Shown here: in pieces, positions 24,462 to 33,257 of the stretch
Numbering within the stretch: the first letter of the stretch is position 1
Layout of the letters: the number at the start of each line of letters is the position of its first letter
Notes under the pieces: generated by a model
The model's database searches: none
What the model saw: only the letters and a program-made list of their open reading frames with translations
What the model was told of the DNA's origin: nothing
Position numbers and translations under genes: made by a program
Assembly (NCBI GenBank): GCA_016874005.1
Contig: VGVQ01000019.1
Span: 1-64,000, forward strand
DNA: 64,000 nucleotides
Direction of reading: 5' to 3'
Origin: Gemmatimonadota bacterium
Lineage (GTDB): Bacteria; Gemmatimonadota; Gemmatimonadetes; Gemmatimonadales; GWC2-71-9

Positions 24462-26758
24462 CGGAACCTCCGCAACCGAAGCGAGTTGGTTACCACGCTG
24501 ACGGAGCTCAAGGCCATCGCCGCGCTGGCGATCACCGGGCTGAGCTGAATGCCGAAGGCGGGGTACAGCACGCCCGCCGCGATCGGGACCCCAATCACGT
24601 TGTAGGCAAAGGCCCAGAACAGGTTCTGCCTCATGGTCCGCACCGTGGCCCGCGACAGCGCGATCGCGTCGGCGACCAAGCCGAGGTCGGGCCGGAGGAT
24701 CGTGATGTCGCCGGCCTCGATCGCCACGTCGCTCCCCGACCCCATCGCGAACCCGACGTCGGCCTGGGCCAGGGCGGGGGCATCGTTGATCCCATCGCCG
24801 ACCATCCCAACTCGCCGACCGGATCGCCGGCGGGTTACCTCGTCGAGTTTCTCCTCCGGCAACACCCCGGCGACGACATCGTCGATCCCGACCGACTGGG
24901 CAATCGTCCCAGCCGGCCCCGGCGCGTCACCGGTCAGCATCGCGACGTCGAGCCCCAGCTCCCGCAGTCGCCCCACGGCCCGCGCCGATGTCTCCCGGAC
25001 ATCGTCGCTGAGATCGATCGCCCCGGCGCACTCCCCGTCGATCGCCACGAATACCCGGGTGGCGCCGACCAGCGGGCTTGGCAACGAACTGGGCGGGGTC
25101 ACCCCGAACTCGGTCATCAGCGTGTCGCGTCCGACGGCAACCAGGTGCCCGCCGACGACCCCGAACGCGCCTTGGCCCGCGACCGAGGAGAACCCTTCGG
25201 CGGCCGCCGGTTCGATGCCGCGCCGCCGGGCGGCCGTCACGATGGCCTTGGCCAGGGGGTGCTCGGAGAGCACCTCGACACCGGCCGCGCTCTCGAGGAC
25301 TCGGGCCGGTTCGAATCGGCCCGCCGGGTGAACCCCCGCGACCACCGGTTTCCCGGTGGTGATCGTGCCGGTCTTGTCGAGCAGCAGCGACTGGAGCGTT
25401 CCGGCCCGTTCGAGGACCTCGCCGCCCTTGATCAAGATGCCAAGCTCGGCGCCCTTCCCGGTGGCGACCATCACGGCGGTCGGGACGGCGAGGCCCATGG
25501 CACATGGGCAGGCGATCACCAGGACGGACACCGAAGCGATGGTGGCCCGAATCAGCGCCGCGTCGGAGACGGTCGAGTACCAAACGACGAAGGTGACCAG
25601 GGCGATCGTCAGAATCACCGGGACGAAGACCCCGCTGATCCGGTCGGCGAGTCGCTGCATCGGGGCCCGAGTGGCCTGAGCCTGGTGCATCATCGTCACG
25701 ATCCGGTCGAGAACCGTACCGGCTCCCACGGCCGTGGTCTCGAGCTCGAAGGCGCCGCTGGTGTTGATGGTCCCCCCGACCACGCGATCCCCGACGGCCC
25801 GGGTGACCGGGAGGGGCTCGCCGGTGAGCATCGACTCGTCGACCGCGCTCGTCCCGGACACGATCCGACCGTCGACCGGAACCCGTTCTCCCGGACGCAC
25901 CACGACACGGTCGCCGACGACGACCTCGGCCAAGGCGATCTCCCGTTCCTGACCGTCTCGAACCACCCGAGCCACCTTGGGGGCGAGGTCGACGAGGCGC
26001 CGGAGCGCGGCGCTGGTTCGATGCTTGGCCCGCGACTCCAAGGTCTGGCCAACCAGGAGTAACCCGAGAATGAGGATGACCGCCTCGTAGTAGACTTCCG
26101 GAGCCAAGCCGCGGCTCTGAAACGCCTCGGGGGCCACGGTCGCCCCCGCACTCAGGCCGAACGCGGCCAGAGTGCCGATCGCGACCAGGGTATTCATGGT
26201 GGCGGTTCGGTGGCGGAAGGCCGTCCAGGCCCGTTGGTAGAAATGGCGGCCCGCCCACCCCATCACCAGGAGCGTCGCGAGGCCCAGGATCCAGCGGATC
26301 AGGGCGGGCCCGATCTGAAAGAGCCACGGCGCCACGGCGCGGAGGGGATCGACCATCCAGGCGGCAGCCCACCGCATCAGCGGATCCATGACCACGGCAC
26401 CGTGACCCCCCGCCATCAGGGGCATCGACAAGACCATCGCGCCGAGGCCGAGTCCCACCGACACCACCGCCTTGCGGCTGAGATCGCGATACTCGGCCCG
26501 TTGCTCCAGGTCGAGTCGCTGGTCGAGCTCGGCGACCGAGCCAGGCGCCTCCAGGCTGGCGTCGTAGCCGGCCCGGCGGACGACTTCGACCAACGCTTCC
26601 GGCGAGGTGACCGACTGGTCGAATTGGACGGCGGCAGTGTGGGTCATCAGGTTGACCGCGGCGGTGCGCACGCCAGGGGCGGTCTCGAGGGAGCGTTGGA
26701 CCCGGGCCTGGCAGGCCCCGCAGGTCATCCCGACGATGGGGAGGGTGACCGATTCCAT
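24458..26758 (-). CDS. copA: Copper-exporting P1B-type ATPase
   Basis: A 766-residue heavy-metal pump. One N-terminal HMA domain has GMTCGACQ. Eight membrane helices are predicted, with the metal-transport motif CPC in [16 protein letters not shown]. The phosphorylation site is DKTGTITTG, the nucleotide-domain HP motif SEHPLAK, and the hinge [20 protein letters not shown]. The CPC motif with the N and C-terminal conserved positions indicates Cu(I)/Ag(I) rather than Zn. It exports copper from the cytoplasm. It is the first gene of copA-csoR. There is no Shine-Dalgarno before the ATG, and the predicted transcription start is at or next to it. Confidence 0.94.
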   Translation of the reverse strand: MESVTLPIVGMTCGACQARVQRSLETAPGVRTAAVNLMTHTAAVQFDQSVTSPEALVEVVRRAGYDASLEAPGSVAELDQRLDLEQRAEYRDLSRKAVVSVGLGLGAMVLSMPLMAGGHGAVVMDPLMRWAAAWMVDPLRAVAPWLFQIGPALIRWILGLATLLVMGWAGRHFYQRAWTAFRHRTATMNTLVAIGTLAAFGLSAGATVAPEAFQSRGLAPEVYYEAVILILGLLLVGQTLESRAKHRTSAALRRLVDLAPKVARVVRDGQEREIALAEVVVGDRVVVRPGERVPVDGRIVSGTSAVDESMLTGEPLPVTRAVGDRVVGGTINTSGAFELETTAVGAGTVLDRIVTMMHQAQATRAPMQRLADRISGVFVPVILTIALVTFVVWYSTVSDAALIRATIASVSVLVIACPCAMGLAVPTAVMVATGKGAELGILIKGGEVLERAGTLQSLLLDKTGTITTGKPVVAGVHPAGRFEPARVLESAAGVEVLSEHPLAKAIVTAARRRGIEPAAAEGFSSVAGQGAFGVVGGHLVAVGRDTLMTEFGVTPPSSLPSPLVGATRVFVAIDGECAGAIDLSDDVRETSARAVGRLRELGLDVAMLTGDAPGPAGTIAQSVGIDDVVAGVLPEEKLDEVTRRRSGRRVGMVGDGINDAPALAQADVGFAMGSGSDVAIEAGDITILRPDLGLVADAIALSRATVRTMRQNLFWAFAYNVIGVPIAAGVLYPAFGIQLSPVIASAAMALSSVSVVTNSLRLRRFR

Positions 26759-26765
26759 GTCGACT

Positions 26766-26795
26766 AGATTAGGGTACCCCCCTACCCTATGTCAA
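26766..26795 (-). promoter_or_regulatory. copA promoter with CsoR operator in the spacer
   Basis: On the minus strand TTGACA (26795-26790) and TAATCT (26771-26766) are separated by 18 nt. The spacer region is filled by a perfect inverted repeat, TAGGGTA-N6-TACCCTA (26770-26789), with a run of six G/C pairs in the centre. That form (A/T-rich arms flanking a G/C run) is typical of CsoR operators. Repressor bound there would block RNA polymerase. Predicted transcription start is about 26759, the base before the copA ATG. Confidence 0.8.
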
Positions 26796-26839
26796 GCCCG
26801 ATCCGGAACCCCGACCGAGTCGGTCGAGGCCCGAGCGGG

Positions 26840-27427
26840 TCAGAGCTTGATCGCGAGGCCAGCGGTGAGGAGCAGGTCGTGGGTGAACTTGTTGCCCAGC
26901 CCGAAGTCCCCGCCGTAGAAGAGGTCCTCGAGATCGCCTCGGAGGGCGACGTTCTCGCCCAGGGAGATTCGGAGACTCGCCCCCGCCACCCCACCAAACT
27001 CGCTCTCGGCCAGGTCGGCGTCGCGAACCAGACTCCCGGTCCGCTGATAGGCGGCGCCTCCCCCGATGGCGAGGCCGATCAGCTTGCTCCCCGGGGTCAG
27101 GTTGAGCATCAACTTGGCGCTGCCGTATACCAGATCGGTGTTTCGGGGAAACCGCCCCCGCGCCGACTGGACCGAGACCCGGGCCGGCGAGTAGCCGCCA
27201 CTGAACTCGACGCCCAGGGCTCGGCCGGTCCAGACGGTGAGACGGCCGCCATACAAGAGCGACCCTCGCCGAGTGGCGTCGCGAACGGCATCCTGCAAGC
27301 CGTCGTCGTTGGTGGGGACGTAAAGGCCCCCGTTCAGGTTGAGCTCGAGCCCCTTGGTTTGGGCGCTCGCCGGCACCGCAACCAACGCCGCCGCCGCTAA
27401 CCACCGAATCGATCGCCGAATGATCAT
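26840..27427 (-). CDS. Putative outer-membrane beta-barrel protein
   Basis: A 195-residue protein with a Sec signal peptide (IRWLAAAALVAVPASAQ). Alternating strands follow, such as LELNLNGGLYVP, LGVEFSGGYSPARVSV, AKLMLNLTP, IGLAIGGGAAYQ and ASLRISLGENVALRGDLEDL, ending in LLLTAGLAIKL. This is an OmpW/OmpX-sized barrel as used by many environmental bacteria; no particular family recognised. The ATG at 27427 follows GGGGGAG. It ends 45 nt upstream of the copA promoter on the same strand, so separate transcription is likely. Confidence 0.6.
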   Translation of the reverse strand: MIIRRSIRWLAAAALVAVPASAQTKGLELNLNGGLYVPTNDDGLQDAVRDATRRGSLLYGGRLTVWTGRALGVEFSGGYSPARVSVQSARGRFPRNTDLVYGSAKLMLNLTPGSKLIGLAIGGGAAYQRTGSLVRDADLAESEFGGVAGASLRISLGENVALRGDLEDLFYGGDFGLGNKFTHDLLLTAGLAIKL

Positions 27428-27508
27428 CACTCCCCCGAGTGAGAATTGTGCCTCGCGCCCCCCGGCGCGATTGGGAAGTATAGCCCCAGAGGCCCGCGGA
27501 GCCGAAAC

Positions 27509-27528
27509 TCAGTGATCGAGATCACTGA
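27509..27528 (+). promoter_or_regulatory. CRP/FNR-family operator
   Basis: TCAGTGATCGAGATCACTGA is an inverted repeat with two perfect 9-nt arms around a 2-nt centre. Its core GTGA-N6-TCAC is the CRP half-site arrangement, and TGAT-N4-ATCA also matches the FNR core, so the exact family member cannot be told. The centre (27518.5) lies about 60 nt before the predicted transcription start, the class I activator position. Confidence 0.7.
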
Positions 27529-27543
27529 CCGACTTTCGAGCCG

Positions 27544-27572
27544 TTGACAAACCTGAGGGTGCTTCTTAACGT
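27544..27572 (+). promoter_or_regulatory. Sigma-70-type promoter of the structured leader
   Basis: TTGACA (27544-27549) is a perfect -35 box. TAACGT (27567-27572) is a partial -10 match at exactly 17 nt spacing. Predicted transcription start is about 27579. The weak -10 together with the class I palindrome upstream fits an activator-dependent promoter. Confidence 0.65.
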
Positions 27573-27578
27573 GTGGCC

Positions 27579-27934
27579 CCTCGGGAGCGCGTAACAAGCA
27601 AAACGCGGACCCAGAGGGCTTCAGGGCGGGTGGGTACCGCCGTTATGCAAGCGGGCGCAGTCCCGTCGTAACCGGAGAGATGACCGTGACAGCCAGCTAC
27701 TCGTTCACCATCACCGCCGAGAATCTCGTGAGAGATTCGCGCCGGCCTGTCGGCCGGAGGGTGAGGCTTCGATCGCGATAGGCGCCGACGCGCCGGCTTG
27801 TCCGATCTCGCCCCACCCGTGCCCGGCACCGGTGGGGCGAGTCGCTTTCGGGACCTGTGGCAGGCACGCGCCGACGCGGCGTGAACTACGAGAAGCGGAA
27901 GAACGGGGACGAACCGGTCCCCAGGGAGGTATCC
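27579..27934 (+). ncRNA. Long structured 5' leader or small RNA of unknown class
   Basis: About 355 nt separate the promoter from the next start codon. Hairpins visible: 27588-27607 (CGCGT/ACGCG), 27721-27738 (GAATCTC-GTGA-GAGATTC, a GNRA-type loop), 27742-27757 (CCGGCC-TGTC-GGCCGG), 27807-27841 (11 bp, with an inner 5-bp helix in its loop) and 27905-27922 (GGGGAC/GTCCCC), which abuts the Shine-Dalgarno of the next gene. A frame of 33 codons (27680-27781) lies inside, after GGAGAG, but overlaps two hairpins. I could not match it to a riboswitch class I know. The 27807-27841 hairpin may end a short transcript, but its U-tract is poor. Confidence 0.5.
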
Positions 27935-28156
27935 ATGTTACGGCCGACAGTCTATATCCCATCCCGGAATCCGTGCCTCACCGAGGCCCGTTGGCGCCTG
28001 GCGCAGGCCTCGCTCGAGGCGATGGTTGCCCATGCCAAGCGGGAGGCGGCGTGGGAGAAGGCGGACCGCGAGTCGAGCGAGGAACCGCCCGATCCTGCCT
28101 TGGGCGCTGAGCTCGCGGTACCTTACGGGCGTTTCGGCGAGGTGTCTCGAATTTGA
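27935..28156 (+). CDS. Small protein of unknown function, 73 residues
   Basis: A short frame with a good Shine-Dalgarno (GGGAGG, 6 nt before the ATG). The product begins MLRPTVYIPSRNPC and is mainly one amphipathic helix (ARWRLAQASLEAMVAHAKRE and AAWEKADRESS), then an acidic Pro-rich turn and a short tail. No signal or membrane segment. Not recognised. It lies at the end of the structured leader driven by the CRP/FNR-type promoter and 18 nt before a DUF2461 gene, so both are probably on one transcript. Confidence 0.6.
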   Translation: MLRPTVYIPSRNPCLTEARWRLAQASLEAMVAHAKREAAWEKADRESSEEPPDPALGAELAVPYGRFGEVSRI

Positions 28157-28174
28157 CGGCCGTAGGGAGGGTCG

Positions 28175-28897
28175 ATGACCGAGTTTCTCGGGTTTCCGTC
28201 CGCGGCGCAGCGGTTCCTCAGGGACCTCGGCCGGAACAACAACAAAGCGTGGTTCGACGCGCATCGGTCGGACTACGAGGCCGAGCTTCGGGCGCCGATG
28301 AAGGCACTGGTCGAGGCGCTCGATGCCCGGCTGGCATCGTTTGCCCCGGAGATCGTCGGCGACGCTAAGCGATCGATGTTCCGGATCAACCGCGACATTC
28401 GATTCTCCAAGGACAAATCGCCGTACAAGACCAACGCCGGGATCTGGTTCTATCATCAGGATGCCGGCCGCGGGGTCGGCCAGGACGCCGAGGGTGGGGC
28501 CGGGTTCTACTTTCACCTCGACGCCAAGACCTCTTTCGTTGCCGCCGGGGTTTGGATGCCGCCCCGGACGGCTCTCGGCAAGATCCGCGACGCCATCGCG
28601 GCCAAGCCGGCGGCCCTGCGGGCGATCGTCTCGACCCCGGCGTTTCGGCGTCGGTACGGGACCTTTCACGCCGACGCGATGCTCACCCGGGTTCCCCGTG
28701 GCTATCCACCCGATCACCCAGCGGGCGACTGGCTCCGCCTCCAGTCGTTCACCGTCGGGCGCGACGTCGCGGCCTCGGAGCTCCGGACCGCCGGGCTGGT
28801 GACCAAGCTCGCCACCGATTTCAAGGCGATGCTCCCCCTGGTTCGCTGGCTCAACTCGGCGATGGGCTTCCGGCCAGCGACGAAACGGCTGCTGTAG
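28175..28897 (+). CDS. DUF2461 (TIGR02453) family protein
   Basis: A 240-residue cytoplasmic protein. The opening FPSAAQRFLRDLGRNNNKAWFDAHR, the central SMFRINRDIRFSKDKSPYKTNAGIWF and the GFYFHLDAKTSFVAAGVWMP strand are the signatures of DUF2461. The family has no experimentally settled function that I can name; the conserved Arg/Asp/Lys cluster RDIRFSKDKSPYK suggests an anion- or nucleotide-binding surface. Length is normal. It ends just before a hairpin shared with the convergent pilC gene. Confidence 0.88.
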   Translation: MTEFLGFPSAAQRFLRDLGRNNNKAWFDAHRSDYEAELRAPMKALVEALDARLASFAPEIVGDAKRSMFRINRDIRFSKDKSPYKTNAGIWFYHQDAGRGVGQDAEGGAGFYFHLDAKTSFVAAGVWMPPRTALGKIRDAIAAKPAALRAIVSTPAFRRRYGTFHADAMLTRVPRGYPPDHPAGDWLRLQSFTVGRDVAASELRTAGLVTKLATDFKAMLPLVRWLNSAMGFRPATKRLL

Positions 28898-28916
28898 CGA
28901 CCGTCCGGAAAGAAGA

Positions 28917-28944
28917 GTGGGGGTCGGCTCCCGCCGGCCCCCAC
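28917..28944. terminator. Bidirectional terminator between DUF2461 gene and pilC
   Basis: A 12-bp hairpin (GTGGGGGTCGGC / GCCGGCCCCCAC, one U-G-type mismatch) with a 4-nt loop. On the minus strand it is followed by CTCTTCTTTCC, a pyrimidine-rich tail suited to ending the pilB-T-C transcript. Confidence 0.75.
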
Positions 28945-28985
28945 CCGTGCCTCCCCGTGGTGTCAGTCGAGTGTGCGGTCGAAGG

Positions 28986-30194
28986 CTACTGGACCGCGTT
29001 CACCATATCGAAGATTGGGAGGTACATCGCTACGACCATGCCGCCCACCACGACGCCCAGGACGACGATCATGATCGGTTCCATCAAGCTGAGCAACGCG
29101 CTGACCGCGACGTCGACCTCGGCATCATAGAAGTCGGCGATTTTCGCGAGCATTTCGTCGAGCCCGCCGGTCTGTTCGCCGACCGCGATCATCGAGATGA
29201 CCATGGGCGGGAACACGGCGGAGTGCTGGAGCGGACCCGCGATGGTTTCACCGCCGGCGATCGAGGCCCGCGACTGCATCACGGCGTCGTGGATCACCCG
29301 ATTGCCGGCCGTCTTGGCGGTGATCTCGAGCCCGTCGAGGATCGAGACGCCGGACGAGATCAGGGTGCCCAGGGTCCGGGTGAACCGGGAGACCGCCGAT
29401 TTCCGGAGCAGGTCTCCAACCACCGGCGCGTTCAGGAGCGCCCCGTCCACCCGCTTCCGGCCATCGGGCGTCTGGTAGTACTGCCGTCCCATGAACGCCA
29501 AGGCGCCGGCCCCGAGCAGAAACGCCCACCACCACTGGGTGAGGCCCTTGGAGGCGCCAATGACGATTCGAGTCGGGAGTGGCAGCTCCATGTTCACCGA
29601 GGCGAACATGCTCTCGAAGGTCGGGATCACGAAGATCAGCAGCACCGCGATGGCGATGACCGCCACCGAGATGATCACCGCCGGATAGACCATGGCGCCC
29701 TTCACCTTGCGAACCAGGGCGTCGTTCTTTTCCAGGAACGTCGCCAACCGGAGCAAGATGGTGTCGAGGATACCGCCGGCCTCACCGGCGGCCACCATGT
29801 TCACGTACAGATCGGGGAACGCCTTGGGGTGCTTGCGGAACGCGTCGGCCAAGGTGTTGCCGGCCTCGACGTCGAAGACCACCTGCTTGACGATCTCCTT
29901 GAGGGCCTTGTTCTCGGTCTGCTGAGCGAGAATGGTCAGCGACTGCACCAGCGGGAGGCCCGCGTTGATCATCGTGGCGAACTGCCGGGTGAAGATGACC
30001 AGGTCCCGGGTGCTGACACCCCTGGACCCCGGCATCTTGAAGAGAATCTGCTTGGGCTGCTCGCGAACCGTGACGAGCAGGAGCCGATTCTCCTTCAAGT
30101 ACGACATCACGTCGTCCTTGGAGGGAACGTCCAGCGTTCCCTTCATGATCTGGCCGTTGGCCGTGTTTTTCGCCGTGTACTCGAATACCGCCAT
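28986..30194 (-). CDS. pilC: Type IV pilus inner-membrane platform protein PilC
   Basis: A 402-residue protein with the duplicated GspF domain. The first copy (about 70-195) includes FTRQFATMINAGLPLVQSL and VAAGEAGGILDTIL. The second (about 270-395) has FTRTLGTLISSGVSILDGL and IAVGEQTGGLDEMLAKIADFYD. Three membrane helices follow the usual pattern. PilC is the rotor through which PilB and PilT turn ATP hydrolysis into pilin insertion or removal. It is last in the pilB-pilT-pilC operon, 20 nt after pilT. Confidence 0.95.
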   Translation of the reverse strand: MAVFEYTAKNTANGQIMKGTLDVPSKDDVMSYLKENRLLLVTVREQPKQILFKMPGSRGVSTRDLVIFTRQFATMINAGLPLVQSLTILAQQTENKALKEIVKQVVFDVEAGNTLADAFRKHPKAFPDLYVNMVAAGEAGGILDTILLRLATFLEKNDALVRKVKGAMVYPAVIISVAVIAIAVLLIFVIPTFESMFASVNMELPLPTRIVIGASKGLTQWWWAFLLGAGALAFMGRQYYQTPDGRKRVDGALLNAPVVGDLLRKSAVSRFTRTLGTLISSGVSILDGLEITAKTAGNRVIHDAVMQSRASIAGGETIAGPLQHSAVFPPMVISMIAVGEQTGGLDEMLAKIADFYDAEVDVAVSALLSLMEPIMIVVLGVVVGGMVVAMYLPIFDMVNAVQ

Positions 30195-30214
30195 GGTCGC
30201 CTCTGCGTTCGTCG

Positions 30215-31405
30215 TTACCTACGGGCCAGCGTCCGATCCGTCTTGTTCTGGGGCAGCTCACCGATCGGCTGATCGTCCATCGGCTTCTCGCCGATCATCC
30301 GGAGGAACTCGTTGGGTTCCTGGGCCACCCGGAGACATTCGTCCTTCGAGACCTCGCGGTTCATGTAGAGCTGGTACAGGGCATCGGTCATCGTCTGCAT
30401 CCCGTGCTTCTTGCCGGACTGCAGCGCCGAGTAGATCTGGTGGATCTTGTCGTCGCGAATCAGGGCCCGAATCGCCGGGGTCGCCACCATGATCTCGCAG
30501 GCCATCACTCGACCTTTGCCGCGCGCCCGCTGGAGCAGGGTCTGGGTGACCACTCCTTCGAGGACGAAGGCGAGCTGGGCCCGGACCTGGGACTGCTGGT
30601 TGTGCGGGAAGACGTCGATGATTCGGTTGATCGACTCGGCCGCCGAGTTGGTGTGCAGGGTCGCGAGCACCAAGTGGCCGGTTTCGGCGATGGTCAGGGC
30701 CGCGGCGATGGTCTCGAGATCCCGCATTTCGCCCACCAGGATCACGTCCGGGTCCTCCCGCAGGGCATACTTGATTGCGGTGGAGAAGCTCTTGGTGTCG
30801 GTCCCGATCTCGCGTTGATTGACGATACAGCTCTGGTGGCGGTGAATGAACTCGATCGGGTCTTCCACCGTGATGATGTGGCCCTTCCGCTCCTTGTTGA
30901 CCTTGTCGATCATCGCGGCGAGCGTGGTGGACTTACCGGAGCCGGTCGGCCCGGTCACCAGGATGAGACCGCGAGGCCTCTCGGACAGCTTGGCCATCAC
31001 CGGCGGCAGCCCGAGATCCTGGAAGGTCCGCACCTGGAACGGGATCATCCGGAGCACCATGGCGACGCAGCCCCGCTGCTTGAATACGTTGCCGCGGAAC
31101 CGGGCCAGGTTCTGGATCCCGAACGAGAAGTCGAGCTCGTCTTCGAGTTCGAAGCGCTTCTTCTGCGCCTCGGTGAGCACCGAATAGGCGAGCTGGAGGG
31201 TGTCCTTGGGGGTCATCACGTGATCGACCGACGAGTCGGTGATGTCGCCGTCGATCCGGATCTTGGCGCGTTCCCCCGCCGTGATGTGGAGGTCGGAGGC
31301 GTCCTTGTCGATCATCTCCTGGAGGAGGGATCGCAGATTGAGGCGGCTCCGGTTGTCTCCCGCGCCCGCCGCTGGCGCCTCGCCGATCTTGATTTCGTCG
31401 CTCAT
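30215..31405 (-). CDS. pilT: Type IV pilus retraction ATPase PilT
   Basis: A 396-residue hexameric ATPase. An N-terminal PAS-like domain has DKDASDLHITAG. The RecA-like core has Walker A GPTGSGKSTTLAAMID, Asp box TVEDPIEFIH, Walker B VGEMRDLETI and His box LATLHTNSAAESINRI. AIRALIRDDKIHQIYSALQSG is the C-terminal PilT signature (AIRNLIRE-like) needed for retraction. About 25 N-terminal residues (GEAPAAGAGDNRSRL) precede the normal start of the family. It overlaps pilB by 4 nt (ATGA). It pulls pili back for twitching and DNA uptake. Confidence 0.95.
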   Translation of the reverse strand: MSDEIKIGEAPAAGAGDNRSRLNLRSLLQEMIDKDASDLHITAGERAKIRIDGDITDSSVDHVMTPKDTLQLAYSVLTEAQKKRFELEDELDFSFGIQNLARFRGNVFKQRGCVAMVLRMIPFQVRTFQDLGLPPVMAKLSERPRGLILVTGPTGSGKSTTLAAMIDKVNKERKGHIITVEDPIEFIHRHQSCIVNQREIGTDTKSFSTAIKYALREDPDVILVGEMRDLETIAAALTIAETGHLVLATLHTNSAAESINRIIDVFPHNQQSQVRAQLAFVLEGVVTQTLLQRARGKGRVMACEIMVATPAIRALIRDDKIHQIYSALQSGKKHGMQTMTDALYQLYMNREVSKDECLRVAQEPNEFLRMIGEKPMDDQPIGELPQNKTDRTLARR

Positions 31406-33138
31406 GCCGCAGTCTCCTTCACGACTTCTTCCAGTGTGGTCACGCCTCGCTCGAGCTTCTTGACGCCATCCATCCGGAGGGGCAGCATCCCCTCCTTGAC
31501 CGCCTGGTCACGCAACTCGGCGACCGACGCTCCCCGCAAGATCATTCGCCGCAACTCGTGGGACATCGCCATGACCTCGTAAAGACCGGCCCGGCCCTTG
31601 TAGCCGGTCCCCCCGCAGGTCTCGCACCCGGTTCCCTTCATCATCGGAATCTGGCGGATTTGGTCAAGTTTGTCGCCCAGGGCCCGGAGTTCTTCGTCCT
31701 TGTACTTCGCGGGGGCCTTGCAGCCGGAACAGATCCGCCGGACCAATCGTTGCGCGACCACCAGGTTGACCGCCGCCGAGACGTTGAACGGCTCGATGCC
31801 CATGTCGATCATACGGGTGATGGTGCTCGGCGCGTCGTTGGTGTGGAGCGTCGAGAGCACCAGGTGGCCCGTCAAGGCAGCCTTGATCGCGATGCCGCCG
31901 GTCTCGAGGTCTCGGATTTCGCCGATCATGACCACGTTCGGGTCCTGCCGCAGAAACGCCTTCAGCGCCGCCGCGAAGGTGAGCCCGATGTCGGGCCGGA
32001 CCTGAACCTGGTTGATCCCCATCAAGTTGTACTCGACGGGGTCTTCCGCGGTCATGATGTTGGTTTCGATGGTATTGATGCGCTGGAGCGCGGAATACAG
32101 CGTGGTGGTCTTTCCGGAGCCCGTCGGTCCGGTGACGAGCACCATTCCGTAGGGGTTGAGGATCGCCTTGAGAAGGTCCTGCTCGGCCTTCGGTTCGAAC
32201 CCGAATTTGCTGAGGTCGAGGGTCAGGTTGCCCTTGTCGAGAATACGGAGCACGATCTTTTCGCCGAAGAGGCACGGCAAGGTCGAGACTCGGAAGTCGA
32301 TCACCTTGTTGCCCATTTTGAGCTTCAAGCGACCGTCCTGGGGAATCCGGCGCTCGGCGATGTTGAGCTGGGAGAGAATCTTGATCCGTGAGATCAGAGC
32401 CGCCCGCATCTTGATCGGCGGCTTCATCACTTCGTGCAGGACGCCATCGACCCGATATCGAACCCGCATCTCGTGCTCGAAGCACTCGACGTGAATGTCG
32501 GAGGCACCCCGCTTGACCGCGTCGGTCAGAACCCCGTTGATGAGCTTGACGACGGGGGCGTCGTTGATCTGCGCCTGGCCGACGTTTTCCTCTTCCTGGT
32601 CCTCGGCCAGCTCGAGGTCGTCGGTGAGACCGAGACCTTCCATGTCCTTGAGCAGGTCATGGAGCTGTTGCTGCTGGTTGTCGGAGGCATCGTAGTACTT
32701 CTCGATGAGGGTGCGGAGGCTGTATTCCCCCGCCAGCACCGGGAAGAGATCGAAGCGGGTGATGAACTTGAGGTCTTGGAGCAGCCCATGGTCGGTCGGG
32801 TCGGCCATGGCCACGGTCAGCGTGCGACCCTCCCGTTTGAGCGGGAGAACGCAGTGCTTTCGGGCCACATCCGAGGGGATCAGCTTGAGGATCTTCTGAT
32901 CGACCTCGAACCGAGAGAGGTCGACCGCCGGCATCCGATGCTGCCGAGCCAAGACTTTGGTGACCTCGACCTCCGGCATCACCCCCATTTTGACCAGGAT
33001 GTACCCCAGCCGGTGCCCGGTCGTCTTCTGCTCGGCCAGGGCCGCGGCCAGTTGGTCCCGGTTCAGCAAGCCCTCCGTCAGGAGAATCTCGCCGAGCCGG
33101 TCGCCAATGCCGGGGGGTGCTACGACGCTCGAAGCCAT
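31402..33138 (-). CDS. pilB: Type IV pilus extension ATPase PilB
   Basis: A 578-residue ATPase. An N-terminal MshEN/GspE_N domain (IGDRLGEILLTEGLLNRDQL onward, about 10-160) may bind c-di-GMP in some homologues. The catalytic core has Walker A GPTGSGKTTTLYS, Walker B GEIRDLETGG and His box STLHTNDAPSTITRM. A tetracysteine zinc site is present (CSGCKAP and CETCGG). PilB powers pilus extension against PilC. It is the first gene of the pilB-T-C run; the nearest Shine-Dalgarno-like sequence (GGAG) is rather far (about 15 nt) from the ATG. Confidence 0.95.
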   Translation of the reverse strand: MASSVVAPPGIGDRLGEILLTEGLLNRDQLAAALAEQKTTGHRLGYILVKMGVMPEVEVTKVLARQHRMPAVDLSRFEVDQKILKLIPSDVARKHCVLPLKREGRTLTVAMADPTDHGLLQDLKFITRFDLFPVLAGEYSLRTLIEKYYDASDNQQQQLHDLLKDMEGLGLTDDLELAEDQEEENVGQAQINDAPVVKLINGVLTDAVKRGASDIHVECFEHEMRVRYRVDGVLHEVMKPPIKMRAALISRIKILSQLNIAERRIPQDGRLKLKMGNKVIDFRVSTLPCLFGEKIVLRILDKGNLTLDLSKFGFEPKAEQDLLKAILNPYGMVLVTGPTGSGKTTTLYSALQRINTIETNIMTAEDPVEYNLMGINQVQVRPDIGLTFAAALKAFLRQDPNVVMIGEIRDLETGGIAIKAALTGHLVLSTLHTNDAPSTITRMIDMGIEPFNVSAAVNLVVAQRLVRRICSGCKAPAKYKDEELRALGDKLDQIRQIPMMKGTGCETCGGTGYKGRAGLYEVMAMSHELRRMILRGASVAELRDQAVKEGMLPLRMDGVKKLERGVTTLEEVVKETAA

Positions 33139-33257
33139 GGGGTGCCGGACCGCTCCAGTGAACTCGGAAACCGGGTCCCTTTTGCAAGGATTTGCGCCGT
33201 CTTCGAGGGGGTCCCCGAAGGGGTCGGGGTCGAACCGCCAGTTGGCAGCTCAAGTCG

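Noticed and set aside
27680-27781. 33-residue reading frame inside the leader, after GGAGAG
   Set aside because: Not annotated as a gene because it overlaps two well-formed hairpins. A leader peptide remains possible, but nothing in its residues (no run of one amino acid) points to attenuation.
27566-27962. Minus-strand open frames across the structured leader
   Set aside because: No Shine-Dalgarno, composition unlike neighbours, and the region is better explained as an RNA leader with hairpins.
33170-33200. Possible sigma-54 site before pilB (CGGCGC-N6-TTGC on the minus strand)
   Set aside because: The GG to GC spacing is one base too long and the -24 box matches poorly. pilB more likely uses another promoter or reads through from comEA.
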